A stretch of 64,000 bases of DNA from the NCBI GenBank assembly GCA_003344405.1, contig NOWV01000008.1, positions 1 to 64,000 of the forward strand, in the 5' to 3' direction. Numbering within the stretch: the first letter of the stretch is position 1; every line of letters starts with the position of its first letter. The translations under genes were made by a program, and so were the position numbers. Positions 1-15,438 of this stretch are shown here, piece by piece. Under the pieces are notes generated by a model. It saw only the letters and a list, made by a program, of their open reading frames with translations. It had not been told where the DNA came from and did not search any database. The stretch is from Trichoplax sp. H2 (Eukaryota > Placozoa > Uniplacotomia > Trichoplacea).

Positions 1-518
1 ATAATTACGTTGTTATGCTCTAATTACTTTATTACCGGAGAAGAAGAATATATAATATATATGCTAACGTATTATACATCAATTTGAGGCTATCATCTCA
101 CCGTTATAAGTGCTGCATTAGTTACCAGCGGCAGCAAAGACTGATTATTTTGAAAAAACTAAAATTACACAAGATAATGAGATTAGTTGTTTAGAAATCG
201 CCCACCTTCAATTGAAAGCTACCATTATACTAGAATGATTTGTGAACTTGTAAGCATCTACCAAGTAAAAAAAGTAGCCAAACGATGGTATAATTCTTAT
301 ATCAGCATACACCTTAAAGCATAATCTCACAAATTCGAAGGTTTACTAAATATTATATACTCATCTTTACTGAAAACAATATTTTAATAATATAGTTTAA
401 AGAACGATGACAACCGCTTAAGTTCTATAATTATATTTTTACAGAGCAATGTTAGGGACTGTTTCTGATAAGATATGGCAACGAAATAATGAAAACAGCT
501 GGCTCGCTCATTTAAAGT
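1..518. other. Spacer downstream of NIT-GC gene 1
   Basis: AT-rich sequence beyond the stop codon of the first guanylyl cyclase. I see no coding exon, RNA gene or repeat that I can support here. Confidence 0.5.
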
Positions 519-3433
<2,915 letters not shown>

Positions 3434-3724
3434 GATTTTCCTAAACTTTTTATGTTAAGAAGGTTAGAATTTTAGTTTACGGTAGAGTCTTGTTTATTAA
3501 AACACTTTTAGTACCAATTACGATATACAGTCTTTAGGTATATGAAAACGGAGAAAAGTATTTGCTAGGATCAATTGTATTTATTCTCTAAATTTTTCTT
3601 GTTTAGGCCATTCTTTTCCCTCATATCCTTTTCTATTTTTACCTTTAGAGCTATGATAATCAGTTTTGTTTAGCAATTAAAAATTAATAAAATAATTTAT
3701 ACTGGTTACCTGCTGCAGACGATA

Positions 3725-4980
3725 ATGAAGTATCGTACCGAGAATTCCCACCTATCAATTTATATATAATTCATGCCGTTGCCTGTAGTGCTATGTTAAT
3801 ATACTCTAATCTATGGAGTATATCTACCCAAATATAAGCAATATTTTAAAGTATTTAAAGTGTTAATGATCGTAGTTATCTTAAAAGGGTAATGAATAAC
3901 ATTAAATCGCCCCAAAAAAATGAAAATACACTCACGTAAATTTTTTTACCACATTAACAATTAATAATGGCGAAAGATCAAGGCGCCATTTAATAAAATT
4001 TTGAAAAGAAATAATTTTTATGTTACTATTACTGTGCTAACACGATAAGAATAGATTAAAAAATAAAGCAATATATATCACATCAATAATCAACTCAGTA
4101 ATTATGATATCAGTCATATGAAGTAGACTGGACCTGGAATTTGTTAGAAATTGAAAGGCAGCAGTTCAAAGGAAAGTCGAATAATACATCAGAATATCAA
4201 AATACAGAAATTCTAACTTTCAATATTATAAATTANNNNNNNNNNNNNNNNNNNNTAATGAAGTATCGTACCGAGAATTCCCACCTATCCATCTATCTAT
4301 AATTCATGCCGTTGCCTGTAGTACTATATTAATATACCCTAATCTATGGAGTATATCTACCCAAATATAAGCAATAACTTAAAGTATTTAAAGTGTTAAT
4401 GATCGTAGTTATCTTTAAAGGGTAATGAATAACATTAAATCGCCCCAAATAAATGAAAATACACTCACGTAAATTTTTTTACCACATTAACAATTAATAA
4501 TGGCGAAAGATCAAGGCGCCATTTAAATCAATATTTTAATTTGCCCGACCTACATAAAGATCCATCGTGATTGTAATTTATTTTATAAAAAAAGGGAAAA
4601 TGTTAGAAAAAGACATTTATTCTATAAAGATTCTAATACAAATACATTTTTAAAATATTGGATTTTATACTGATATCTACTAAAATCTTAAACTTGAAAG
4701 TGAGTAGCTTTCCTTTTTGTAATAATTCTTACATTTAATAAAATTTTGAAAAGAAATAATTTTTATGTTACTATTACTGTGCTAGCACGATAAGAATAGA
4801 TTAAAAAATAAAGCAATATATATCACATCAATAATCAACTCAGTAATTATGATATCAGTCATATGAAGTAGACTGGACCTGGAATTTGTTAGAAATTGAA
4901 AGGCAGCAGTTCAAAGGAAAGTCGAATAATACATCAGAATATCAAAATACAGAAATTCTAACTTTCAATATTATAAATTA
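3725..4980 (+). repeat. Direct duplication across an N gap, with a 212-bp indel
   Basis: The stretch 3725-4235 is repeated almost base for base at 4256-4980, with 20 Ns (4236-4255) between. The second copy has about 212 extra bases (about 4521-4732) bounded by the direct repeat ATTTAA; the first copy has a single ATTTAA at that place. This fits two alleles, one with an insertion, left unmerged by the assembler. A true tandem duplication is the alternative. Confidence 0.8.
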
Positions 4981-6165
4981 CTTATAATAGCCAAGTTGCT
5001 TAGCCAACAATTATCATAGGTGTTTATTATTTTTGGAAATAAATATAGTTGTGCATCAATTCTATTTCCTTAATAAATGAGGCTGAGGTTATACTCTCAT
5101 TATTTTTTAAATAAAATCAAGCCTGTAAAAATAATTAACTACAGACTAATGTCATACTTGCTGTCCTCCCTATTTACCAACAGTATGTCACAAAAAGAGT
5201 ACTGGTGACCTTTCATCATCAAGAATCCGAAACGAGCACATGTCTCTACACAGGAAAAATACAAAATTCAATTTTCGTTGATATTTTAACTATTCTATAC
5301 CTTAGCAAATATTCAATTAACTTTGCTGAGATTATAGAAAGATAACATTATTTATGCACATCTTTAAAAAGTATAGATAAAAAGTATTAAAAGTAAATAC
5401 AAGTTAGTAATTTAATAAAAAAAATTATAGTTATACCTATAGTCACTCGTGCACCATTCTATTAATACTACAATAGCTTTTCAATAATTGACTAATTCAG
5501 TAATTATTAATTGGTATAGGCTATTCATCAGTGCTCCATGCAATCCTATTGATAAATTTATTAATAATAGCTCTCTAGTCCTCGTTCGACCACTTTCATT
5601 GACTGCAATGATTATTTCTAATAAGCAGCAGTCTTCTTCACTATACTCGGTTAAATGCCTCAAAACTACTTGTGTAGAAGCTTTAATTGGTAGCTATACT
5701 CATTTAACGATCTTTTTGAATCCACCGACTCCACAGAAATGATGCTATTGAAATCTCTAATCCTCATCATTCAGATAAATAAATCAAGTAGAAGGTTTTA
5801 ACGAAAATATAAAATAAATCAAAGTTTATTTGGCTGAGATATCGTATCGATTAACTTAATAATAATTTTACAAAACCATTGGTAAGGGAGAGAAGTAATT
5901 TCTATTATAGAACTACGTTAGATAAGCTACTGATAATATCTCAGATCATTTTAGATGCAAATGAAATAGCAAGTGTATTACAAAACTAATCGCTATTCTT
6001 CATAATAACCACATCGATAATATCACATATATCATTCAAAATGTTTGTGTGGTTCAGGTATCACTTGAAATATTTATTTTTATATCTATTAGCCCACACT
6101 TTCCTATTTAATATTATCGATTAAAATTATACGTTAGTTTTACGACCATACTCATTCAGTAATAT

Positions 6166-6692
6166 GTGCGATAACAGATAAAATGTAAATTATATGTAAA
6201 GTTAATATTACAACTTATGTAGGAATAAAATACAGCTGCATGATTACTTTGAATACTTTTAAAATATGTACTCTATAGCTTTGCTGAATGATCTAAATAC
6301 AGTAAAATTCATTTATGTCTCCAGGTCTGATTCGGAAACTTTAAAAACTGGCNNNNNNNNNNNNNNNNNNNNAGATCAAAGGTCACAATAAAGAAAGTAT
6401 ATAAACTCTTCGTTTTAACAATAAAGTTAGTTCTTCAACTTAATTACTGGGTCTCCTTGCTGAGTGCAGATCTAGTACTTGTTACAAAATTTGGAAGTTG
6501 TAACAGTGCGATAACAAATAAAATGTAAATTATATTTAAAGTTAATATTACAACTTATGTAGGAATAAAATACAGCTGCATGATTACTTTGAATACTTTT
6601 AAAATATGTACTCTATAGCTTTGCTGAATGATCTAAATACAGTAAAATTCATATATGCCTCCAGGTCTGATTCGGAAACTTTAAAAACTGGC
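6166..6692 (+). repeat. Direct duplication across an N gap (187 bp copies)
   Basis: Positions 6166-6352 and 6505-6692 are near-identical, differing by a few single bases. The first copy runs straight into a 20-N gap (6353-6372); the second has unrelated sequence before it. This is most simply an unmerged contig overlap. Confidence 0.75.
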
Positions 6693-7787
6693 TAATATTT
6701 CAATTGCCTAAGTGGATCGAAATACTAGCGTTTGCTATAGGGTGATCGTCTACACTACCATTTCTGGAGGATGTTAGAAAAGCCATTTAATTCTATCGAC
6801 ATATAGTATTGTGGTTTTCCATATTACTTAGTTATAATTTAGCTATAAAAATCATATATAAGGCCATAAGCATTAAATATAAACTTCTAGATATTAATAC
6901 TTAAATAATTCTATCAATATCTCTGTATTCTGGTATTTATATTGTGACTAGATAAAAACATTTAACTACGATTAATTTTACAAGCAATAAATAAATTTTA
7001 CTACTTCAATGAATTATAAAATAAAACATTCATCTTTACAAAAGCTCAAGATAATTAAATGTTTGGATCATAAACTATGCATAAGAAAATTTCAATATAC
7101 ATATCTTAATAACTAACGATTATGTTAATACATTTGGGCCCAGGATCGTAGGATAAATTTGAGTTTACCTATGTGTCTTAGAATTAATTAAGTTCCCGTC
7201 ATGTCTGCAATTCTTTGATATCAGTCCTTTATTTTACTCTTTAAAGTAAATCACAAAATTTGTATAACCTACTTAACTATTTAAAGTAATCAAGCAACTG
7301 TATTTCAGCATCGGTTAGCAGAATCATCAGAACAATCTATCATTATAATTAGAGCAAAAAATAATTTAAAAATGCAATGCGTAATCTTACGCAAAATCCG
7401 TCTTCAATATATTTGAACTAGAGTTTAATTACATCACTTTCTACGCAGAGAAACAATTTTTGCTATTTTAGATGATTTTTAATAGAAATTTCAAACAATC
7501 AACATCATAAATTTATCAAGGTGTTCCAAACTATTTTAACTCGCTAAAATGAATTCTGCAAAACCAGGACAAGTACAATGTATGTGATTAAATTAGCTTA
7601 ATGAACATATATCTTAATTAAAATTTAATAATACTAAACGATGAGTAATTTATTAATGAACTTGTAAATAATTAATTAATCAATTAATAAAATAATTTCA
7701 TTTATCAGTTTGCGGTTATGAATAAATTGACTAGTTTTTCATACGAATACATCGATATTGTATGCATATGTCACGATGGCTTTTGCA

Positions 7788-8070
7788 GGGACTACTTAAA
7801 GAAAGAGAGGGGCTGTCAACAATTTTTATTGAAAAAAAATGTAGAGGCTGACTATTCTTCTGGTCATTTCGCTACGTCACAAAGCTGGAACCACCATACA
7901 TCGTACTGTGTGCAATCAACTTAGTAGTTACCTCGGAGCGTAGCCGTAAACAGTGCAGCATACGGTTTTAGATGTATATATAGATCATTTAAAACGACCA
8001 GAGAAAGTCAGCCTCCACATTTTTGGACAACGAAAGTCGTTGATAGTCCGTCTCTCTTTCTTTTATTACT
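7788..8070. mobile_element. Fold-back (inverted-repeat) element, MITE-like
   Basis: Two arms of about 80 bp, roughly 7788-7871 and 7985-8070, are reverse complements of each other at about 80 percent by eye. Shared blocks include AAAGAAAGAGAG, TCAAC and ATGTRGAGGCTGACT. The loop is about 115 bp. No transposase is nearby, so it would be a non-autonomous element or the remnant of one. I did not find a clear target-site duplication. The short open frame across the left arm is a by-product. Confidence 0.55.
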
Positions 8071-8475
8071 ATAGTCTATAGTCTCTGGCTATTACTACTT
8101 ATAAAGCTTTATCTATAAAAGAAATAACTTTAAAGGCTACTAAAAACCATAACTAATGTATTTTCCTGCTATTATAATTGATATAAAAGCGCCACTTTAA
8201 ATATAGGCTATCATAGCACATATTTTAATTAAACCTGTTTATACAATCAAAAAGAGACAGCTTAACAGAATTACCTAAGTATCATAAATCTAGCAATGTC
8301 ATTCCACGAGTGTGTCAACAAATTAAACAAGAAAAGATTTCACGAATGCTACGAAAGACTACAAGTAAACAAAATAAGAGTAAAATTCTAAATTAAAGGC
8401 TTCAGTTTTACTAATTCCTTAATATAAATCATTAAATAGAGCATACTTGTATGTTGAACCAATTTCGTTTCTTAA

Positions 8476-8504
8476 TAAATTCTAAATTCTAAATTCTAAA
8501 TTGT
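8476..8504 (+). repeat. Short ATTCTAA tandem repeat
   Basis: About three to four tandem copies of a 7-bp unit, ATTCTAA, in the spacer. A minor microsatellite. Confidence 0.6.
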
Positions 8505-9710
8505 TGTTGACATTTTAAAATAAATTCGATCAAATTTCTAAACCAATGTAATTTTTAAAGATTTGATCAGAACATGATCTGTTTATTAAATTGATTAACT
8601 TTATATTATTCTCAAGTTACCCTTATCAAGCATTGATAACTAAATCTTGCTTTGAGCAGATGCAGTATATACGCGTACACTCAATAATGAAAAAGAATTT
8701 AGCAACAAAAATCTGGCATGGATTAGTACAGATGATCCTCTTTTCTAAGCACAGATCATAGGAATTATAAAACAACCAGATTACTATCCAATAATTTCTT
8801 ATTTATTGGGTGATGATAATGATAGGCACTGTATAAACTAAGTGAGGTTATGTACGCAGGTCTTGAAAATGAATAATATTAAAATGTGAAAATAAATTCA
8901 ATAGCAAGCTCGGTCAGTAAAAATTTGAAACAGACCATAATTTTTTAGCTATTAACCTTCTTCTTCAAACTGGAAATTTGTAGGCTTAAATAAATTATGT
9001 AGTACTTTTGTAACCTTGTCGATGATACCGAAGTAAACCAACATTATAAATTAAAGTGTACATCGCCTAGTACGCAGCATACGCGTATACGGTAAAAAAT
9101 AATGACAATCGGCTTTTATTACTCTTAACACTGCAGATGAAGAGAGCCAGTAAAAGCTGCAGTCCCATTAACACAGCGGGTTAATTGATAGTTCAATAAA
9201 TGAATTATACTTTCATATCAGTACGTATATTTAAGCCAATTATGCAGTACTTTTTAGATTTTATGGGAGCTGGTGGGTGGAAACGGGATGCAGTCTTGAC
9301 CAATTATACTCGTTATTGGAAAGGCTAATTAATACTTTTGTTAGTTTGTTTCCTATCATAGAATGATCTTATTGGCCTGATTCTAGATTCTAAATCGTTT
9401 TGATCATAAAAATTGATAAAATTTTAACAGATCGCTTTTATTATTAGTGTTAACTCTCCGCAAAAGGGTTGAATTTAATGATATAACTAACGATCAACAT
9501 GTATAACTGAGATTACTAGAGCTCATAAAGTACTCCGATTATGATTATTGGATAGTATTTCATATTGAATTCTACAATAATAAGCTATCGCTCCTTCAAA
9601 GCAAGGTCTGTGATAGTTTTAACTTACATTTATTTCCTATTATTTCTTAAATAATGACGGATGATATTAATTATGCTACTTCTCATTGATATAGGACTGA
9701 AGATTTTGTC

Positions 9711-9770
9711 ATACGAAATTGAAAAGACTGCAGTATCTCTGCCAGCGAAGTAACAAGACATTAAGCTAAT
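9711..9770 (+). repeat. Spacer element shared with 23172-23230, copy 1
   Basis: About 58 bp are clearly similar to 23172-23230, on the same strand. Common blocks are CGAAATTGAAA, ATCTCTG, CAGC and ATTAAGCTA. The two copies lie downstream of cyclase genes 2 and 3 respectively, about 2.7 and 3.8 kb past their stops. It may be a relic of the gene duplication or a small repeat. Confidence 0.6.
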
Positions 9771-10747
9771 AAATAACTGAGCAAGACAAGCTAGATTTGT
9801 CTAAAGTGCGATAAGACTGTAAAAGTATCTCCATTTAAGAACGACTTAGAAAGTATATATTAAGTACACGCTACAAGTTCAACACAATCTTTGTACACTA
9901 CAGTAACAAAAATTAGGTAACCCTAAAATACGGTAACTCTCTAAACTTTTTTACGTCTTTGGCATTCAATATCCCTTAACTCTCACGGAAACTCAGAACA
10001 TTTTCATGCTATACGACTAGAGGATTGATTTTTGTTCTATTATCTGTCGGACTTAAGTACTCTTCGGAAGAAGCTAGCATTGATCAATCATCACGATATT
10101 CTAACAGTTAGGTCATACTTGACAACCAAATTATTACAGAAGTGTATATAGTCAGTGACTACTACTAGATAACTGGACTACAGTAATTCCACTCTCTGAA
10201 TCATTTACAGCATAACCTTATCACTATAAATATTATGCCCTCTTTCACAAGGATTGTAGAGACAGGTTGAGGATGAGGGAAGGAGCTTTATTAATAAGGT
10301 AATTACTGATAGTTACTCAGACAGAAAGGAGCATCGAATGAATATGTAATTCATATTCAGTACTAGATAATATAGTTACCGAACATACTGTTACAGTTAC
10401 AACTAGTTTTGCAATACAGAAACCGCTTCCAACAGTAGTTGAGCACAGATACCAGCCTTTCACTAAGATCAAAACTAGAACTCTTTTTATTATACCTTCT
10501 ATCTATTCACAAGCGGCTATAGCACATATATACAGAATAGAGAGAAGCTAAACAATATCAGCTGTCGAATATCGTTAGACCTATATTAGTATAATTTAAA
10601 GCTATACCTTAAAATTCGTTAGGTACATATGTAATGCGAGATTAACCATAATCAGAATACGATCTTACTTTTGAGCTATCTAATAAATTAAGCATCTAAC
10701 TAATTACTAACAATTTCAATCTACATGCGATATATAACACAATTCGT

Positions 10748-10903
10748 CGCGGTATGAGTACCGTGAAAAACCTATAAACGATTATATATTATCAATCAAT
10801 CACAAGGGGCAGTATAAGATGGGATAATCTATCAATGTCAATTACTAGATAAGAATTCTTATTACGGACAGTATATATTGTTGTCACGGTACGAACTACC
10901 GTG
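10748..10903. repeat. Two similar small hairpins around ACGGTA/TACCGT
   Basis: Positions 10748-10765 and 10885-10903 (CACGGTACGAACTACCGTG) each form a 7-bp stem with a 4-5 base loop; the first has one wobble pair. Both are followed by GAA. A similar weaker hairpin lies near 52847. Function unknown. Confidence 0.5.
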
Positions 10904-11147
10904 AAGAAATAGCTATCTAAATTTGGTTAATATAAAATAGTGATAATATATTACAACTAGTTACTTACAATACGAATTACTCTAATTATAAATGTGTTAC
11001 GGTAAATTTAATATTGTGCTGTAATGTGCACTGAAATGATTCTGTGAATGGACATGTTGTAATCTAACTATGAAAAATTAGTTAGTAGATGTTCTCACTT
11101 AAGTATTTTTATAAGATAACTCATGAATGTTAGCTGCTGTAGAAGGG

Positions 11148-11176
11148 TATATAAGCCCGTCAGATAGTTGAATAAA
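11148..11176 (+). promoter_or_regulatory. TATA box followed by AATAAA, LTR-like arrangement
   Basis: TATATAAG at 11148-11155 is followed 15 bp later by AATAAA at 11171-11176. Such close spacing of promoter and polyadenylation signal is typical of retroelement LTRs. I could not find matching ends, a second copy or coding sequence, so this is only a hint and may be chance in AT-rich DNA. Confidence 0.2.
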
Positions 11177-12431
11177 GTAGTTCTCAATTGTATAGTTGTT
11201 TAACGTAGAAGCAAAGACGTCTTAATTCTTGTGAGGCAGTTAAGGGATACTGAATCTTGGAGACTATAGTAATTTGGAGATTTGTTTTACGTTATCCTAG
11301 TCACGAAGCTGGTTTGTGACTATTGTACTGTAAAATTATAACTATATCGATTCGTATTGTAAGCAAATTATTGTAATCACCATATGAGAAGGTAAAATAC
11401 ACTAAATTGACTCATCTGATCCTTCACGCTAGTTGGTACTGCGATAGCAATATGTGAAGTAAAAGGGAGTTTGTTGCAATTTTTGGGTTATCTGTAGGAG
11501 AAAAGTACCAACGTAATTTAATTTAATTTAAATACTTCACTTTAGCTAGCTTTATCGATGAGTTAATTTGTGATACTATCCTTCATCATAGTTTATAACA
11601 GAACGCTCTAATAATAATTAAATAATTATAATTATAATTAATAAAATCAACAATTGAGAAAAATGATTCAATTTTTTAGTTCAGACTACGTTCAATTGTA
11701 TTGAGTATAAAATGATTGATAACATTATGATTGTGTTTATAGAAGAAAGAAAGTTTAATTGCTAAAGAAAAAGAAAAGTTGTCACTTACATAGGAATTAT
11801 ATTCATAAGAAAAATAGAATACAATCATACATTTTTAATGACAGACTGTAGGAAATAATTATTATGATGTAGAAAAAAATGTCTACTGTAAGAACACGAC
11901 AATCATAAATGCGATCATATAGGGCGTATGATTTGGATGTTAATTTAAAGGTATAAATGAAGCATCTCATTTTCTAGATAAAATACTACCTTGATTCTAA
12001 TTATCGCCAGATGGAAATCCTTACTTATTACAGCGGAGCACCGATATTTTATATCTACATTAAATATGTCGGCAAACGTTGGCTTTTGCTAATAATAAAA
12101 TTGAAGATTTGGTAAATTATGCGACGGATTATATATCAGTAGTATTCATTAAATAGAATACTCATAGCTAGATGAGAATTAAAATGTAAAGGCAATAGAA
12201 AGAAAATATGAAATCAATAAACTCTTTCTTCGCATATATCGGCAGTTGTAAATCTGACTAATTAATTTATACGTGCAAAGTTGAATAGGTTTTACTTCAG
12301 AATTTTAAAAATTAAAAGTCACTAGTTATCCTCCTCGTACGACGACGAAACTGAGAAATTATCAACGAAAGGGTATTGAAAATAAGTTAATACTTTAAAT
12401 TTCATTAATTTAATATCTTTGGTCGGACATT

Positions 12432-15400
12432 CTATATCGATATAGAATTTAAATTGACCATTTTACCGATTAACCAAAACGTCATCATTGTTCCAAGGCC
12501 CTATCAAATTATAATACAGAAATAAGAAAACGTGAAATTAACCTCCTCTAAATGAACTATGGAATTTCCTAGCATTAAAAAAATGCGCTTGTTTGCTATA
12601 ATACGAAGATCTCAATCAATAGCATAGTGTACAATTTCTATTACCTTAATATTTATATTTCCTCTAGGCTGTAACTCATAATGGCCGGTGGATGATAGAA
12701 TATGGTAAGAGGCTTCGCTACAATGTATCTTGGAAGCTACGAAAGCAAATAAAGTAAACCATTACCAATTCTATGTCTGTTTCAAATTTATGCAAAAAGC
12801 TGTATTATGAATTCACATTTTTCTTACATTAATGGTAAAATGTGAACTAGTAATAAATCTCAATTAATCATTTGGATCCATCACAAGGAAAACAAGAAAA
12901 TATATTTATACGAGAAACTATAATGATAATTATGTAATCAAATATTTCAGCTTTACTCTCGTCTTATACTGTTACTTTTATATTTACAACGAATATTGTT
13001 GCCAGCGTAATGTGAGTATAAACTCAACTATGAACTTAGATTGAAGAACGAAAAGTTACAGCCACCTTATTGTTTCAGTAGATAGTAAAGCATAGTAAAA
13101 TGAAAAAAGTTTTTCTGCGCTGTATAACGTACATTGCATTTGATAGAGGCTTTCTATAACGTTTGCTTTCAATTCGTCTATACTTTAATTACATTGTGAG
13201 AAAAATACTAATAATCGCGATTGAGGAGACCAACAGACCAATTATACTAGTGTTTTATTTGAAAGTCTTTTATTTATTAAAGAACCATAGAGAAAGATAC
13301 TAATAATCGCGATTGGGAGACCAACAGAAAAATTATATTAGTGTTTTATTTGTAAGTCTTTTACCGATAAAAGCGCATTTTAGTTTATATTATTTCTGAA
13401 TTCTTGCCCTACTTACGAATATCTAACTTCGATAAACTAAAATAGCATAGTTAAACAGCTATTACAATAGATTTCGTTGGCACATTATAATCAGTAGATT
13501 TTTAAATATTAATATCCATTATCTTAATATTGCTACTCTACTAGATTTAGAATGTAAGGCATAAGCAACTTTACAACAACGGCAAAAAAATGCGTAATAA
13601 TCTCACCTTCTCCGCTAGATTCCATCCTGGAGGCAGTATTCACAGTATCGCCAAATAAACAATATCTGGGCATTTTCCTACCCACTACGCCAGCAACACA
13701 AGACCCTATAAAATTTCAATAAATTCAAGTCAATTTTATTTAAATTACCTAGTTAAAGTTATACAAATAATGATATTAAACAGTTTTGGCCAAGTTTTTC
13801 AGAACCTGAATGAATTCCAGCGCGAAGTTGTAATACAAGATCAGGATTATGTGGAACTTTTAAATTTTTAATGATTGTTAACAACGCTAGTGCCATATTA
13901 GCAATTTCAATAGCATGCTGATTTTTAGGTAATTTTTTAGGTAAGCCTGACACAACCATGTATGCATCACCGATTGTTTCTACTTTATAGACATGATAAT
14001 GTTCAATTTCACTATCAAATTGGACATATAAATAATTTAACATTTCAACTACTTCCATAGCAGTGCTTTCATGGCAAATTTGAGTAAATCCAACAATATC
14101 ACTAAAATATAGCGTTACATCATCGTATGTTTCAGCCAATACATTTTTTCCATGTTTCAACTGTTCAGCAACTGATCTTGGTAGCATCTGACATAATAGA
14201 CTATCCGTCTTTTTTCGTTCCCTATTTAATTTTCTAGTTTTATCCGCTAAATTGCTAGCATATAATTGAATACTACTTGTTAATGTCGTTGTTAGATACA
14301 GTAGCAGCGGACATACAATGACTACACTGATTAATAAAGCCAGGGAAATTATAAAATTATTGGTAGCAGCTTGGCTAATTTTACTCGATTCATTCAAGAT
14401 AAATTGTGTTGTTTTTTCTTGTAGTATTGATAAACGATAAATATAATTAGTCATATTCTCAAACCAAACGTTGGCACTCATGACAGAAGGTGAATGATTA
14501 ACGTTAGCTGATACTTTTCGACGTAATATAGTCAGCATAGCGAGAATACCGGGAATAGCAGGATCTTCGTCATATTTTCGTTTTACAAAATCTGAATACT
14601 GTTTAGCCGATATTATATGCGTTTGGCCTAGTTTTAATTTAGAATAATATTGCAATAATTCAATATGAGTTAAATGGGTTTGAGAAAAAAAGACAGCACC
14701 CAATGCTCTTTCCACACCAGTCTCTTCTGCTCCGCTTAATAACATCTGATAAGCAACTAAATGATTCCATAAAGTCTCACTTTTAGTATAACGTAAACCA
14801 TCAGTAATCACGGATAAAAGATTGGCAACAATATCGGAATAGAAGGTTAATTCTTGGAAAACAGTTGTATTCGCTGTATCAACAATACTGTCGCGATGAT
14901 GTGTAAGATAGTTTAGAAGTATCGTCCCATTTTTTAAGTAACCAACTGATGTATTGCTCGAAGGCCATGGTTTGATATCATTAATAGCGTCATCGGTTTC
15001 TATTCTCTTTTTAATTACTGATTTAAATGCGAAGTTATTAAATTTACTGCTTACGAAAATAACGGTCTTACCACGTTCAACCTGTAAAGTTTGAATTAAT
15101 TTAGCCAATCTGATCCCAATTGCAGCATTCTCTTTAACTTGATTGGCTTGATTATATCTTGAAATATCCTTGACTAACGCTGATATAGTTACTGCAGCTA
15201 ATGCTATGCATGGAATTAAAATTAAAGTCACCATTTTTAATGATTGGATACGTCTACCAAATAATTTTGTTGGATCATCGTTCATACACTGCCTTCGACT
15301 ATTCACTTTGGTTATAGCCAACGATAAGTCGTTTAAACTCTCTTCTCCTTCACTGTTACCGAAAATATCGGAATACTTGTTCGCTGGATTAGAAAGAGTA

Positions 15401-15438
15401 AAATGGCGAGTCGGAAGTTGATCGGTTTCTAGGTCCAT
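12432..15438 (-). CDS. NIT-domain membrane guanylyl cyclase, gene 2 (4 exons)
   Basis: Exons are 15438-13806, 13705-13607, 12736-12645 and 12500-12432, for 630 codons plus TAG. The frame is open further upstream to 15543, but the extension is basic and unlike the paralogues; I chose the ATG at 15438 ([10 protein letters not shown]), which gives an N-terminus matching the others in length. Membrane segments are about 69-90 and 360-383; the NIT domain lies between them with VERGKT (120-125) and VERALG (242-247). Cyclase motifs are canonical: FSDIVGFT with D447, [10 protein letters not shown] with E487 and D491, MPRYCLFGD and NTASRMES in exon 2, and [13 protein letters not shown] in exon 4. All residues expected for a GTP-specific cyclase are present, so it should be active, probably as a dimer in the plasma membrane. 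Intron phases and exon 2 and 3 lengths equal those of the other three genes. Confidence 0.9.
13205..13363 (+). repeat. Two-copy tandem repeat inside intron 2 of NIT-GC gene 2
   Basis: About 67 bp at 13205-13271 recur at 13296-13363 with a few changes (shared TACTAATAATCGCGATTG and GTGTTTTATTTG). Period about 91 bp, within the 870-nt intron. A local duplication without obvious function. Confidence 0.75.

Larger units (their letters stand above)
3434..12431. other. Gene-poor spacer between NIT-GC genes 1 and 2
   Basis: About 9 kb without a gene I can support. Open frames in it are no longer than expected by chance at this base composition. It holds two gap-associated duplications, a fold-back element, a short element shared with the next spacer, two small hairpins and a TATA-box plus AATAAA pair; these are listed separately. 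Confidence 0.5.

Noticed and set aside
7718-7924. 68-codon plus-strand open frame with several Cys and His
   Set aside because: It runs through the left arm and loop of the fold-back element and shows no domain; the repeat explains the sequence.
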